A DNA stretch of 64,000 nucleotides from CAZSBG01 sp964605145 (GTDB taxonomy: Bacteria > Zhuqueibacterota > Zhuqueibacteria > Thermofontimicrobiales > Thermofontimicrobiaceae), in assembly GCA_964605145.1 (NCBI GenBank), contig CAZSBG010000006.1, positions 1-64,000 on the forward strand, in the 5' to 3' direction. The first letter of the stretch is position 1, and each line of letters starts with the position of its first letter. The position numbers and the translations under genes were made by a program. Positions 8,064-17,242 of the stretch are shown here, piece after piece. The notes beneath the pieces are model-generated. The model searched no databases, was not told the origin of the DNA, and was given only the letters and a program-made list of their open reading frames with translations.

Positions 8064-10691
8064 TCAGTTCAGTTTTGCCCTTACTATTTTCTCTGTTTCC
8101 GCCAGAGCCGCCTCGAACTTATCCACATCTTTTGCGCCGGCCAATGCCATGTGAGGTCTTCCACCGCCGCTTCCGCCGGCAATTGAGGCTACTGATTTCA
8201 CGATGTCCCCGGCTTTCAATTTTTTCTGTGAAACCAGGTCATCCGTTACCACACAAAGAAAATTAATTTTTTCACCAATCTTCGCCCCCAGCACACCCAC
8301 ACCGGATTTCAACTGATTCCGCAACTGGTCGCCGATCTGTTTCAGTTCATCCACAGAATTCGGTTGAACCGAACTGACAACCAATTTAAACGAATCTATT
8401 TGCAGCGCATTTTCTATCCATTTGCCAACTTCTTTGGTGGAATCCTGCATGCGCACTTTTTGCAATTCTTTTTCAAGATTTTTCTTTTCATCCATTAGAG
8501 CTTTTATTCGATGGCCAATTTCATCAATCTGCACATTCATGGATTCTGCCAGCGACGAAAGAATGGCCCGTTCTTCAGTCACCTGGCGGAACGCCTCTTC
8601 GCCTGTGACAGCTTCGATTCTACGGATTCCGGCAGCAACACTCGATTCCGAGACAATCCGAAACAAACCAATTTGACCGGTCGCAGAGGCATGCGTACCT
8701 CCGCAAAGTTCCATGCTGAATTTTCCAATTTTGATGACGCGTACTTCGTCACCATATTTTTCACCAAAGAGGGCGATTGCTCCCTTTTCCCTGGCCTCGT
8801 CGAAGGTCATGTTCAACACATCAACATTGATATTTTCCCAAATCTCTTCATTGACAATTCGCTCGATTTTCTCCAGTTGTTCAGGGGAAATTCGTTCGAA
8901 GTGGGTCAGGTCAAACCGCAGGCGAAACGGCGTAACCAGTGATCCTGACTGATGGACATGATCACCCAGCACCTTTCGCAAGGCCGTTTGCAGCAAATGC
9001 GTTGCCGTGTGATTCCGGGCTGTGCTCATCCGTTGATCGCGTTTAACCCTGGCAAATACTTTGGAATCATCAATTTTTTCAGGGATTTCACCCTTGGCAA
9101 TGTGGACAATTTTCTCACCGGTGTGAACAGTATTGGTCACGGAAAGCAAAATTCCAGGCCCTTCAATTTCGCCCTGATCGCCGACCTGACCACCGGATTC
9201 GGCATAAAACGGCGTTCGATCCAACACAATGTAAACATGGCCGGCCTCCCGTTTGAGCATCCTGATACGCGTCTCCGTTTCCAGCGACGTATATCCCAAA
9301 AACTCGGAATCAGAACCTTCACTTAGTTTTTCCCATTCATCAAAATTGACTTCCAAATTATAATCCCATTTTCCGGCCTTCCGGGCGCGTTCGCGCTGTT
9401 TTTCCATTTCTTTTCCGAATCCATTTTCATCGACAGTCATGCCTTTTTCTTCTGCCATGAGTTGAGTTAAATCCAGCGGGAAGCCATACGTATCATACAA
9501 GCGAAAGGCCTCGTATCCGGGAATTTCATCAACATTTTTCTTTTTCAAATCAGCTACCAGCTTCTCAAACAAATCAATTCCGCGATCCAAAGTATTATTA
9601 AAGCTTTCCTCTTCGGATTTTATCACCATGGACACATATTGATGTCTTTCACGAATTTCCGGAAATGCCTTGCCCATAACATCCACCACAGTGGGAACCA
9701 GTTTATAAATAATAGGTTCTTTCACATTCAAGGTTCGTGCGAAGCGCGCAGCGCGACGTAAAATTCTCCGCAGCACATAACCACGACCCTCGTTGGAAGG
9801 CAAAGCGCCATCGGCAATTGCAAAAGTCAATGCCCGAACATGATCGGCAATAACACGATGGGCCATGCCAGCCGGGCCGGAGTCATAGACGGCTTCAGTC
9901 AATTCTGCAATTTTTCCAATGATGGGAGTGAAGAGATCTGTATCGTAATTGGATGGCACCCCCTGCAGCACTGCAACAATTCGCTCAAATCCCATGCCGG
10001 TATCGACATGTTTTGAAGGCAGATCTGTGAGCGATTGGTCTTGCTCGCGGTTATATTGAATGAAAACAAGATTCCACAATTCAATATAACGCGCACAGCC
10101 GCCATTGACTTCGCAGGAATGCCCCTCAATGTGTTGTTTGTCGCACGCATCAGGACCCAAATCGATATGAATTTCCGAACAGGGTCCGCACGGACCGATT
10201 TCACCCATCTCCCAGAAATTATCTTTTTCATCAAAACGCAATACCTGATCCGGTTTTATGTCGGTAATTTCTTTCCAGAGATTTTCGGCTTCATCATCGT
10301 TCTTGTAAACAGTCGCGTATAGCTTGTCTTTGGGAAGTCCCCACACATCGGTCAACAGCTCCCACGCCCATTCGATGGCTTCTTTTTTATAATAATCACC
10401 AAACGACCAATTGCCCAACATTTCAAAAAATGTGTGGTGATATGTATCCTTGCCCACTTCTTCGAGGTCGTTGTGCTTACCACTTACACGAATACATTTT
10501 TGCGTATTGGCCGCCCGAGTATACTCGCGCGTTTCCAGTCCCAAAAAAATATTTTTGAACTGGTTCATGCCGGCATTTGCAAAAAGCAATGTTGCATCAT
10601 CGAAAGGCACAACCGATGAGCTGGGCACAAATTTGTGATTATATTTTTTGAAAAAATTTATAAACGATTCTCGAATTTCTTTTGACGTCAT
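8064..10691 (-). CDS. alaS: alanyl-tRNA synthetase
   Basis: Full-length class II AlaRS of 875 residues. The N-terminal aminoacylation domain shows FVPSSSVVPFDD and ANAGMNQFK. A cysteine-rich stretch (CGPCSEIHIDLG and later CEVNGGC) follows. The editing domain has HTATHLLQ and the CGGTH zinc ligands, and the C-terminal C-Ala domain ends with GGSGGGRPHMA. An AAAAGG site lies 8 bases before the ATG. It charges tRNA-Ala; a tRNA-Ala(CGC) gene with the G3-U70 identity pair is at 19403-19475. alaS follows recX by 161 bases, a common bacterial order (recA-recX-alaS). Confidence 0.98.
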   Translation of the reverse strand: MTSKEIRESFINFFKKYNHKFVPSSSVVPFDDATLLFANAGMNQFKNIFLGLETREYTRAANTQKCIRVSGKHNDLEEVGKDTYHHTFFEMLGNWSFGDYYKKEAIEWAWELLTDVWGLPKDKLYATVYKNDDEAENLWKEITDIKPDQVLRFDEKDNFWEMGEIGPCGPCSEIHIDLGPDACDKQHIEGHSCEVNGGCARYIELWNLVFIQYNREQDQSLTDLPSKHVDTGMGFERIVAVLQGVPSNYDTDLFTPIIGKIAELTEAVYDSGPAGMAHRVIADHVRALTFAIADGALPSNEGRGYVLRRILRRAARFARTLNVKEPIIYKLVPTVVDVMGKAFPEIRERHQYVSMVIKSEEESFNNTLDRGIDLFEKLVADLKKKNVDEIPGYEAFRLYDTYGFPLDLTQLMAEEKGMTVDENGFGKEMEKQRERARKAGKWDYNLEVNFDEWEKLSEGSDSEFLGYTSLETETRIRMLKREAGHVYIVLDRTPFYAESGGQVGDQGEIEGPGILLSVTNTVHTGEKIVHIAKGEIPEKIDDSKVFARVKRDQRMSTARNHTATHLLQTALRKVLGDHVHQSGSLVTPFRLRFDLTHFERISPEQLEKIERIVNEEIWENINVDVLNMTFDEAREKGAIALFGEKYGDEVRVIKIGKFSMELCGGTHASATGQIGLFRIVSESSVAAGIRRIEAVTGEEAFRQVTEERAILSSLAESMNVQIDEIGHRIKALMDEKKNLEKELQKVRMQDSTKEVGKWIENALQIDSFKLVVSSVQPNSVDELKQIGDQLRNQLKSGVGVLGAKIGEKINFLCVVTDDLVSQKKLKAGDIVKSVASIAGGSGGGRPHMALAGAKDVDKFEAALAETEKIVRAKLN

Positions 10692-10852
10692 AATTTATAC
10701 CTTTTCCGCTAATACAAAATCTTATGTTCATTCAATTTTTATGATTCACAAGAAGAAATAATCGGAGGAAAATAAAACAGACGTTTATTTTGCCCATTGG
10801 GGATGCTTCTTAATACGGTGAGAAACAATATTTGAGGGATTCGGAATGACAT

Positions 10853-11509
10853 TTATTTGAATTTACTATCCTCAACACCAATTTCATCCCACATTTCCAG
10901 CACCTGAGAAACCACATCCCAATTGAAGCCGCGTCGCAACAATAAATCGCTCACTCTTTTTTTCTTCTTTGCTTCTTCAAGATTCTTTATACTTTTCAGT
11001 TTTCGTTCCGCAATTTTCAACGCCAACTGGAACGGATCATTCTCCGAATATATTGCTTCAATGGTCTGATTAATAACATCGTCTTCTATTCCTTTGTGGC
11101 GCAATTCCTGCTTGAGTAAAAATTCACCCATGGGCTTGGATAACAATTTGCTCCGGGCAAAACTCATTGCAAACTTTTCGTCATCTAATAACTGAAGTCG
11201 TTTCAATTCCACGATCGTATCTTCTATGAAATTTTCTTCGAAACCGACTTGCCTGAGCTTTGTCCGCATCTCTTTTTCACTTCGGTCACGATACGACAAA
11301 AAATTCACCGCCCGATCTTTTGCCGCCTTTTTTTCCTCAGCAAAGAGGATATCTTCAATGTGCTTTTCTGTTAAAACATCCCCTTTTTTCAAACCATAAT
11401 GCAGAACCACATCCTCATTCAATCCAAAAGCGAACTCGTCATCCAAGAAAATTGAACAGCGATTTTTCCTCTTTTTTTGGATAACAATCTGGGTAATTTT
11501 TTTCCTCAT
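10853..11509 (-). CDS. recX: RecX, regulator of RecA
   Basis: A 218-residue RecX built from three-helix repeats, with the typical NFLSYRDRSEKEMRTKLR start of the first repeat and two further repeats after it. RecX binds RecA filaments and modulates their activity. It begins 15 bases after the recA stop, so it is co-transcribed with its target. An N-terminal basic extension of about 65 residues precedes the repeats, as in many Firmicutes and FCB members. Confidence 0.93.
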   Translation of the reverse strand: MRKKITQIVIQKKRKNRCSIFLDDEFAFGLNEDVVLHYGLKKGDVLTEKHIEDILFAEEKKAAKDRAVNFLSYRDRSEKEMRTKLRQVGFEENFIEDTIVELKRLQLLDDEKFAMSFARSKLLSKPMGEFLLKQELRHKGIEDDVINQTIEAIYSENDPFQLALKIAERKLKSIKNLEEAKKKKRVSDLLLRRGFNWDVVSQVLEMWDEIGVEDSKFK

Positions 11510-11524
11510 AGCCTGATTTCAGAA

Positions 11525-12577
11525 TTATGATTTTTCTTCTTTTTTATCTGCCGCCTTTTCTTCCTTTTTCGGTTCCTGAATTATCCCCATGGCTTTCCGC
11601 ACTTTTAACTCCACTTCTTCATAAATGTCAGGATTTTCCATGAGGAACCGTTTTACATTTTCACGCCCTTGTCCCAGCCGAACCTCGCCGTATGAGAACC
11701 AAGTACCGCTTTTTTCAATAATTTCATGTTTTACAGCCTGATCGATAACATCGCCTTCACGGGAAATACCGGTGCCGTACATAATGTCGAACTCAGCTTC
11801 TCGAAACGGTGGCGCGACTTTATTTTTTACCACTTTGGCCTTTGTTCTGTTTCCAATCATATTTTCACGATCTTTGATCGATGCAATTCTTCGAATATCG
11901 ACCCGAACCGAGGAGTAAAATTTCAACGCGCGTCCACCTGTGGTTGTTTCCGGATTTCCAAACAGGACTCCAATTTTTTCGCGAATCTGATTGATAAAAA
12001 TGACGCATGTATTGGATTTATTGATAGCGCCGGAAAGCTTTCGCATGGCCTGGGACATCAAACGGGCTTGCAATCCCATTTGAGCATCGCCCATCTCTCC
12101 TTCAATTTCAGCGCGGGGCACCAGGGCAGCCACAGAATCGATTACAATGATGTCGATGGCGCCGCTTCGCACGAGTGTTTCAGTGATTTCCAACGCCTGC
12201 TCTCCGGTATCCGGCTGGGAAATAAGCAGATTATCCGTATCCACGCCCAGGTTTTTCGCATAGTACGCATCCAGCGCATGTTCAGCATCGATAAACGCGG
12301 CCAGTCCGCCCACGTTCTGAGCCTCAGCAATGACGTGCAACGCAAGCGTGGTTTTCCCGGAGGACTCGGGACCAAATATCTCGATGACTCTTCCGCGCGG
12401 CAGCCCGCCAATGCCAAGCGCCGCATCCAACGAAATTGATCCGGTTGAGATGACTCTCACTCTATCCCGTGCCCGATCATCTCCCAATCGCATTACCGAA
12501 CCTTTGCCAAATTGTCTGTCTATTTGGGTCAGTGCAAGTTCCAATGCTTTTTTGCGTTCATCTTTTTCATTGGACAT
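11525..12577 (-). CDS. recA: RecA recombinase
   Basis: Standard 350-residue RecA: Walker A GPESSGKTT at 69-77, Walker B IIVIDSVAAL, the L1 and L2 DNA-binding loops (GEMGDAQMGLQARLMSQA and NQIREKIGVLFGNPETTTGG) and a charged, Lys/Glu-rich tail. A GGAG site precedes the ATG. It performs strand exchange and LexA cleavage. Upstream thpR ends 37 bases away, so recA may share a promoter with thpR and cinA. I saw no LexA-type box in the short gap. Confidence 0.99.
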   Translation of the reverse strand: MSNEKDERKKALELALTQIDRQFGKGSVMRLGDDRARDRVRVISTGSISLDAALGIGGLPRGRVIEIFGPESSGKTTLALHVIAEAQNVGGLAAFIDAEHALDAYYAKNLGVDTDNLLISQPDTGEQALEITETLVRSGAIDIIVIDSVAALVPRAEIEGEMGDAQMGLQARLMSQAMRKLSGAINKSNTCVIFINQIREKIGVLFGNPETTTGGRALKFYSSVRVDIRRIASIKDRENMIGNRTKAKVVKNKVAPPFREAEFDIMYGTGISREGDVIDQAVKHEIIEKSGTWFSYGEVRLGQGRENVKRFLMENPDIYEEVELKVRKAMGIIQEPKKEEKAADKKEEKS

Positions 12578-12614
12578 AGTCTACTCCATATTTAAATTTG
12601 TTTTCAACGATTTT

Positions 12615-13190
12615 TTATTGATCCTTACCGAGCAATATTTTTCTTAATGGCGTATAAATCGCACCTGAAGGGTGTAAATCACTTTTTATCAATTCGATTT
12701 TTTCAACTATGAATTCACCGGCGTCGAAATTTGTAAAAACTTTCATTGTTTCAAGTATCGGGCTTATCTTTCGCGCATCTTTTACACGACCAATCGTTAA
12801 GTGCGCTGTAAACTTTCGTTTCTCAGATTCGAATCCCAGGGACTCGAGGTTCTCATTCAAATTGCGCGAAATTTCTCTCAGATGATCACTCTCAGTATTG
12901 GCGCCAACCCAGATAATTCTGGGACGCTTCATAATTGGAAACGCGCCAACACCGTTCACCTGGATTTTAAACGGTTTCTTTCCGGCAATTGAATCGCTAA
13001 TTTTATCGCTGATCAAATCAATCAAGCTTTCATCTGTGGATCCCAAAAATTTTAATGTCAGGTGAATATTATCGGCCTTTGTCCAGGATATTCCCCTTCC
13101 TGCTGCTCTCAATTTTTCCTGAATCAAAAAAATTTCATTCTTTATACTTTCAGGAATTTGAATGGCAATGAATGTACGAATGAACGACAT
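12615..13190 (-). CDS. thpR: RNA 2',3'-cyclic phosphodiesterase (2H family)
   Basis: The two catalytic HxTx motifs of the 2H phosphoesterase fold are present: HLTLKF at about residue 45 and HLTIGR near 130, each at the expected spacing. Family members open 2',3'-cyclic phosphates on RNA, and older annotations call them 2'-5' RNA ligases. GGGGAG lies just before the ATG. The order cinA-thpR-recA is widely conserved. The physiological RNA is unknown. Confidence 0.92.
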   Translation of the reverse strand: MSFIRTFIAIQIPESIKNEIFLIQEKLRAAGRGISWTKADNIHLTLKFLGSTDESLIDLISDKISDSIAGKKPFKIQVNGVGAFPIMKRPRIIWVGANTESDHLREISRNLNENLESLGFESEKRKFTAHLTIGRVKDARKISPILETMKVFTNFDAGEFIVEKIELIKSDLHPSGAIYTPLRKILLGKDQ

Positions 13191-13277
13191 TGGCTCTCCC
13201 CAATCTAATTGCCGGATGGAATCCTCATAACTTTCAGCAAAATATTAACTAAAATATACAATAAACAAATTAATTAA

Positions 13278-14498
13278 TCAAGAAATTTTTTGGCCGGTTA
13301 AGTGACTGTAAAGCATTTTTAGCGTCATTGTTGTTATTCGATGCAGATTGATGGAAGGGGCTAAATCAAAGATAAATTGTTCGCTTCGAGTTTCCCGGTC
13401 ATCACTGATTCCAATGATAGTAGTCAAATCCCACTCTCCGTTATGAATCGTAAACAAGCCAATATGCGAACCTGTATTTTCTCTCAGCAGCCCTGTCACC
13501 AGCCCCGGCGCTTCTGTTCGCCAAATCCGTTCATCATCACTAAAATTTAATGCGATTTTAAAATAGGACATCAGAGAATCTATGCTGCCAAACGTAATTG
13601 CCTGGTTCAAAACTTTCCCGATCGTGTCACTGTTTGACAGTCTTGCGACAATCGCTCCTTTCGTTCCGATTTCAATGAGCGAGAGTGATTTTTTTTGCTC
13701 CATCAGCTTCGTGACGACTATATCTTCGAGTGTATCATCATCTGTCCCCCAAATATTCTGATGAATTTTCTGATGAATGAACTTTTCGACCTGAGCAACA
13801 CAACTTCGACAATATTTTTCACTTGTGCCGAATTTGCTGATACGAATATCCACCCCACCATTTGTGGGAAGGAATGCGATTTTGGCCATTTTTTCCAATT
13901 CATTCACATTTCCCAATTTCTGGAAAAGTGTTGATTCAGGTAAACCGGCAGTATGTAGAATTTTTTTAGTATAGCATGTCTTCACTCTGGAAGCTAAAAA
14001 TGGAATGACAAAGGAATCCATCATAAATTTCATCTCAGCTGGCACACCTGGCAACACAAAAAAATATTTCCCGTCCTGTTCGAACAACAGCCCACTGGCA
14101 GTGCCCACGGAATTTGGAATGATCTGCGCTTTGTCAGGAACAAGCGCTTGTTCAATATTGATTTTTGCCATGGGAATATTTCGTCGCCGAAACCGTTCTT
14201 TTAATTTTGCCAATATATCTTCATCCAAAATTAGCTTTGCATTGAAATATTCGGCGAAAACTTTTTTTGTTATATCATCATGCGTGGGACCAAGACCGCC
14301 GGTGGCGATAACAATATCAGTTCTTTTTTCTGAGACACGAAGGCTCTCCAGCAGCGATTGACGATCGTCTCCTATTGTGGAAATCCACTTGATAGTAATC
14401 CCCAAATCAGTCAATTTCTGAGCGATAAATGCAGCATTGCTGTTTATGGTATCACCAATCAGTAGTTCATCGCCTATGGATAAAATTTCGGCGTTCAT
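13278..14498 (-). CDS. cinA: CinA-like protein with degenerate PncC domain
   Basis: The N-terminal half is a clear MoaB-like COG1058 domain: SIGDELLIGDTINSN, TGGLGPTHDD and the LPGVPAEMKFM loop are all intact, as in ADP-ribose pyrophosphatase/CinA proteins. The C-terminal half aligns in position with the PncC nicotinamide-mononucleotide deamidase domain but lacks its hallmark. Where PncC has AESCTGG, this protein has LIEIGTKGAIVARL, without the catalytic Ser. So deamidase activity is doubtful. The ATG at 14498 is preferred over the TTG at 14504. It is placed before thpR-recA, the usual setting for cinA. Confidence 0.88.
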   Translation of the reverse strand: MNAEILSIGDELLIGDTINSNAAFIAQKLTDLGITIKWISTIGDDRQSLLESLRVSEKRTDIVIATGGLGPTHDDITKKVFAEYFNAKLILDEDILAKLKERFRRRNIPMAKINIEQALVPDKAQIIPNSVGTASGLLFEQDGKYFFVLPGVPAEMKFMMDSFVIPFLASRVKTCYTKKILHTAGLPESTLFQKLGNVNELEKMAKIAFLPTNGGVDIRISKFGTSEKYCRSCVAQVEKFIHQKIHQNIWGTDDDTLEDIVVTKLMEQKKSLSLIEIGTKGAIVARLSNSDTIGKVLNQAITFGSIDSLMSYFKIALNFSDDERIWRTEAPGLVTGLLRENTGSHIGLFTIHNGEWDLTTIIGISDDRETRSEQFIFDLAPSINLHRITTMTLKMLYSHLTGQKIS

Positions 14499-14568
14499 TT
14501 TCAATCCAGGCAGTACCTCTGCAATTCAATTATTGTGATGACTCTTACAGTTCAATCGTTATGAATGA

Positions 14569-15036
14569 CTAAAGAAATATCCTAACAACTTGTAAAATCA
14601 CATTTGCGTATACACCGGCCATGATGTCGTCTAAAATAATTCCCCAGCCGGAATGAATTTTTTCAAACTTGTTCACGGGAAATGGCTTGGCAATATCAAA
14701 AATTCGAAAGAGAATGAAAGCAGCGATCACAAAGTGGATTGTTTTTGGAACTGCAATCAATGCAACGAGCATACCAGCCACCTCATCAATCACAATGATG
14801 CCGGGATCCTGTCCTTTTTCTGTACCGAATTTTTTCTGTGAGTCTCTTTCTATCACCGATGCACAGAAAACCCCCACCAGGGTTATTAGAACTGTAATCC
14901 CGATCATTAGACTTACCGATAATGGGGGTAAAATCCAATACAAAATTACCAGAGCTAAAGCACCCATTGTACCCGGCGCGACCGGTGAGTACCCAATTCC
15001 CAGAAATGTCGCAATAAATCTGGACATTAAATTCAT
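14569..15036 (-). CDS. pgpA: phosphatidylglycerophosphatase A
   Basis: Small multi-pass membrane protein with the PgpA pattern: GYSPVAPGTMG at the N-terminus, then IDEVAGM, the DIAKPFP loop and the GWGIILDDIMAG segment near the end. It removes the phosphate from phosphatidylglycerophosphate, the step after PgsA, whose gene is the next one upstream. The start at 15036 (ATG with AAGGA in front) is better than the TTG at 15042. Confidence 0.92.
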   Translation of the reverse strand: MNLMSRFIATFLGIGYSPVAPGTMGALALVILYWILPPLSVSLMIGITVLITLVGVFCASVIERDSQKKFGTEKGQDPGIIVIDEVAGMLVALIAVPKTIHFVIAAFILFRIFDIAKPFPVNKFEKIHSGWGIILDDIMAGVYANVILQVVRIFL

Positions 15037-15165
15037 AAACAATCCTTAAAACTTCATTTTATTCAATGATTTTGGTCAAAAAACACAAATCCCGAAAATT
15101 CACATAAGACCAATTCAAAGCATCATAAAACTATGATGGTTATGGATATCGTGAATCTATCGGGA

Positions 15166-15786
15166 TTAGAGATCAGATGGTTTGAAAACGCTGAAACATG
15201 CTTTCAAAATATCTGCAACATGATCGCGGTTTTCAATGAAATATTTTACTCCAGTGTATATTGTCAAGAAAACCACAAATACCATCATTTTTTCGATAAA
15301 TTGAATTTTTTTCAATAATTCAATGATAGGGAATTGAAAATTTCGTGACATGGCTAAGTGGTCAAATAGCAAAAAAATGAAAACAACATAAACCGAGCCC
15401 ATTTGTACAAAAGTTTTTACGCGTGCCATCTGTGAGGTTGCAACAGGCCGGTGCTTAAACAAAGCATAGGAGCGCAATCCTGTAATTAAAAAATCGCGCG
15501 CTATTATTATTATTACAATCCATAAATCTATATATCCAAGCACATAAAATGCGATAAATGCAGCGGACACCAAAATTTTATCTGCCAGCGGATCGAGAAA
15601 CTTACCCCATTTGGAAACAGTGCCAAATTTTCTCGCGTAATAGCCGTCATACCAATCGGTTAAACTGGCAACGAAATAAACAAAAAAGGCGATTATTTTA
15701 AAGTTAAAACCATTAAAAAATATCAGGAAAAGAAAGACTGGAGTCAGAATAATTCGTAGCAATGTTAATTGTGTGGGGAAATTCAT
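15166..15786 (-). CDS. pgsA: CDP-diacylglycerol--glycerol-3-phosphate 3-phosphatidyltransferase
   Basis: The full CDP-alcohol phosphotransferase signature D-x2-DG-x2-AR-x8-G-x3-D-x3-D is readable at about residues 44-70 (DWYDGYYAR, then KFLDPLADK). Several hydrophobic helices follow. It makes phosphatidylglycerophosphate, the substrate of the neighbouring PgpA, so the two genes give a phosphatidylglycerol branch. GGAG lies 5 bases before the ATG. The pair shows that the cell makes bacterial glycerol-3-phosphate lipids besides any GGGPS product. Confidence 0.94.
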   Translation of the reverse strand: MNFPTQLTLLRIILTPVFLFLIFFNGFNFKIIAFFVYFVASLTDWYDGYYARKFGTVSKWGKFLDPLADKILVSAAFIAFYVLGYIDLWIVIIIIARDFLITGLRSYALFKHRPVATSQMARVKTFVQMGSVYVVFIFLLFDHLAMSRNFQFPIIELLKKIQFIEKMMVFVVFLTIYTGVKYFIENRDHVADILKACFSVFKPSDL

Positions 15787-15892
15787 TCGTTCTCCATGTA
15801 GTGTGCCGGGTAATCATCGGGCAACGTACATATTTCATAAAATGTTATATTAATCAATTTTTGGTTTTGAAATTTAAAATTCAACACCATCC

Positions 15893-16495
15893 TTAGATCG
15901 AGATTCTTCCTTCTAACGCTTTTGACAATGTAATTTCGTCGGCATATTCAATATCCGTACCAACCGGAATTCCTCGGGCGATTCGGGATATTTTCATTCC
16001 CAAGGGTTTTATCAACTTCGATAAGTAGAGAGCCGTTGCTTCTCCCTCGACATTGGGATTATTTGCCAAAATAACCTCATCCACTTCATCGGTGAGACGC
16101 GTGAGTAGTTCTCGTATTTTCAAATCATCCGGTCCGATGCCATCCAAAGGCGAAAGGGCGCCGCCAAGAACATGATAAAGTCCTTTGTACTCCCCGGTTT
16201 TCTCGAAGGCAATCACATCATTCGCTTCTTCAACCACACAAATTACATGCCTGTCTCTTTTCGTATTGCTACAAATTGAACACGGATTGCTGTCCGTGAT
16301 ATTAAAGCACACACTGCAATACGTGGCGCTGTCTTTCACATTTATTAGGGCTTGTGCAAGAGTTTCGACTTCTTCCCGCGGAATTTTTAACAAAAAAAAT
16401 ACCAATCGCTGAGCCGATTTTTTACCAATCCCGGGTAATTTGGATAGTTCATCAACGGCTCGTTGCATGGAATTTGAAAAATAACTTGTCGTCAT
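15893..16495 (-). CDS. recR: recombination protein RecR
   Basis: A 200-residue RecR: helix-hairpin-helix near the N-terminus (KLPGIGKKSAQRL), a C4 zinc finger with Cys60, 63, 72 and 75, and a Toprim domain starting at VICVVEEANDV with the conserved ANNPNVEGEATA stretch. RecR acts with RecO and RecF to load RecA at gaps. It follows ybaB and dnaX, the classic dnaX-ybaB-recR cluster. Confidence 0.97.
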   Translation of the reverse strand: MTTSYFSNSMQRAVDELSKLPGIGKKSAQRLVFFLLKIPREEVETLAQALINVKDSATYCSVCFNITDSNPCSICSNTKRDRHVICVVEEANDVIAFEKTGEYKGLYHVLGGALSPLDGIGPDDLKIRELLTRLTDEVDEVILANNPNVEGEATALYLSKLIKPLGMKISRIARGIPVGTDIEYADEITLSKALEGRISI

Positions 16496-16587
16496 ACGTT
16501 TCTAATATTTATGGAAAATTGAAATATCTTATTTTGACTCCCCACTTGGTCTGCATACAAATACCTTTTCTTCGGTAAATTTCTAAA

Positions 16588-16932
16588 TCACGTTCCAAAA
16601 CCTGGTATTTTCAATCCTTCGGGTAAATTCCCCAACATGCCGCCCGTGGCTTTGTTCAAATGTTCATTGGCCAGTTCCTGAGATTTTTCAAGCGCTTGAT
16701 TTACCGCGGCAACAACGAGATCTTCCAGCATCTCCACATCATCGCCATTGACCAAATCCGGTTCTATTTTAATTTTCATGATTTGTTGCCGACCATTGGC
16801 AGTGACTTCCACCATTCCCCCACCTGCGGAACCAACGACTTTCATTCCAACCAATTCCTGTTTTATTTTGCTGATCTCATCCTGTATTTTTTGGGCTTGT
16901 TTCAATATGTTTGCAATGCCCATATTTTTCAT
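16588..16932 (-). CDS. ybaB: YbaB/EbfC nucleoid-associated protein
   Basis: A 114-residue YbaB family DNA-binding protein with the typical GMANILKQAQK-like start, GGGMVEVTANG core and a dimerising C-terminal helix. An AAGGAG site precedes the ATG. It sits between dnaX and recR as in many bacteria, but here a 168-bp repeat element separates it from dnaX. Confidence 0.95.
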   Translation of the reverse strand: MKNMGIANILKQAQKIQDEISKIKQELVGMKVVGSAGGGMVEVTANGRQQIMKIKIEPDLVNGDDVEMLEDLVVAAVNQALEKSQELANEHLNKATGGMLGNLPEGLKIPGFGT

Positions 16933-16986
16933 CGTACCATCTCCTTAATACACACAATCTATTTTTATTTTCTCGGGCTCAGCTTT

Positions 16987-17154
16987 TAGCCTGAATTATT
17001 CACAAATATTAAACAATAGATATTTAACTTAATGTTATCAATAAAATTAATCAGATATATGAAATTTAACAAAGTTAGATATACTGAATTCGGAATGAAG
17101 CACCATTCAGGCTATCTGGATTCCTTAATGCATTACAATGAATAATTTAGGTTA
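16987..17154 (+). repeat. 168-bp inverted-repeat element, copy 1
   Basis: The element is bounded by TAGCCTGAATTATTCA on the left and TGAATAATTTAGGTTA on the right, an imperfect terminal inverted repeat with TA at both outer ends. Copies of exactly the same length lie at 30283-30450 (same orientation) and 52493-52660 (reverse). Copy 1 and copy 2 are nearly identical in their right halves, including a GAATG/CATTC hairpin. It has no coding capacity and sits between ybaB and dnaX. Confidence 0.85.
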
Positions 17155-17242
17155 GAAATTCATTATAAAAAAATTACCGAATATAAATTTCATCTAAGCC
17201 TCAAGAAAATTATTACTTAATCATACAAATAAAGTTCCACTA

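Noticed and set aside
11726..12439. 237-codon open frame antisense to recA
   Set aside because: A mirror of conserved recA coding bias; the translation has no family features.
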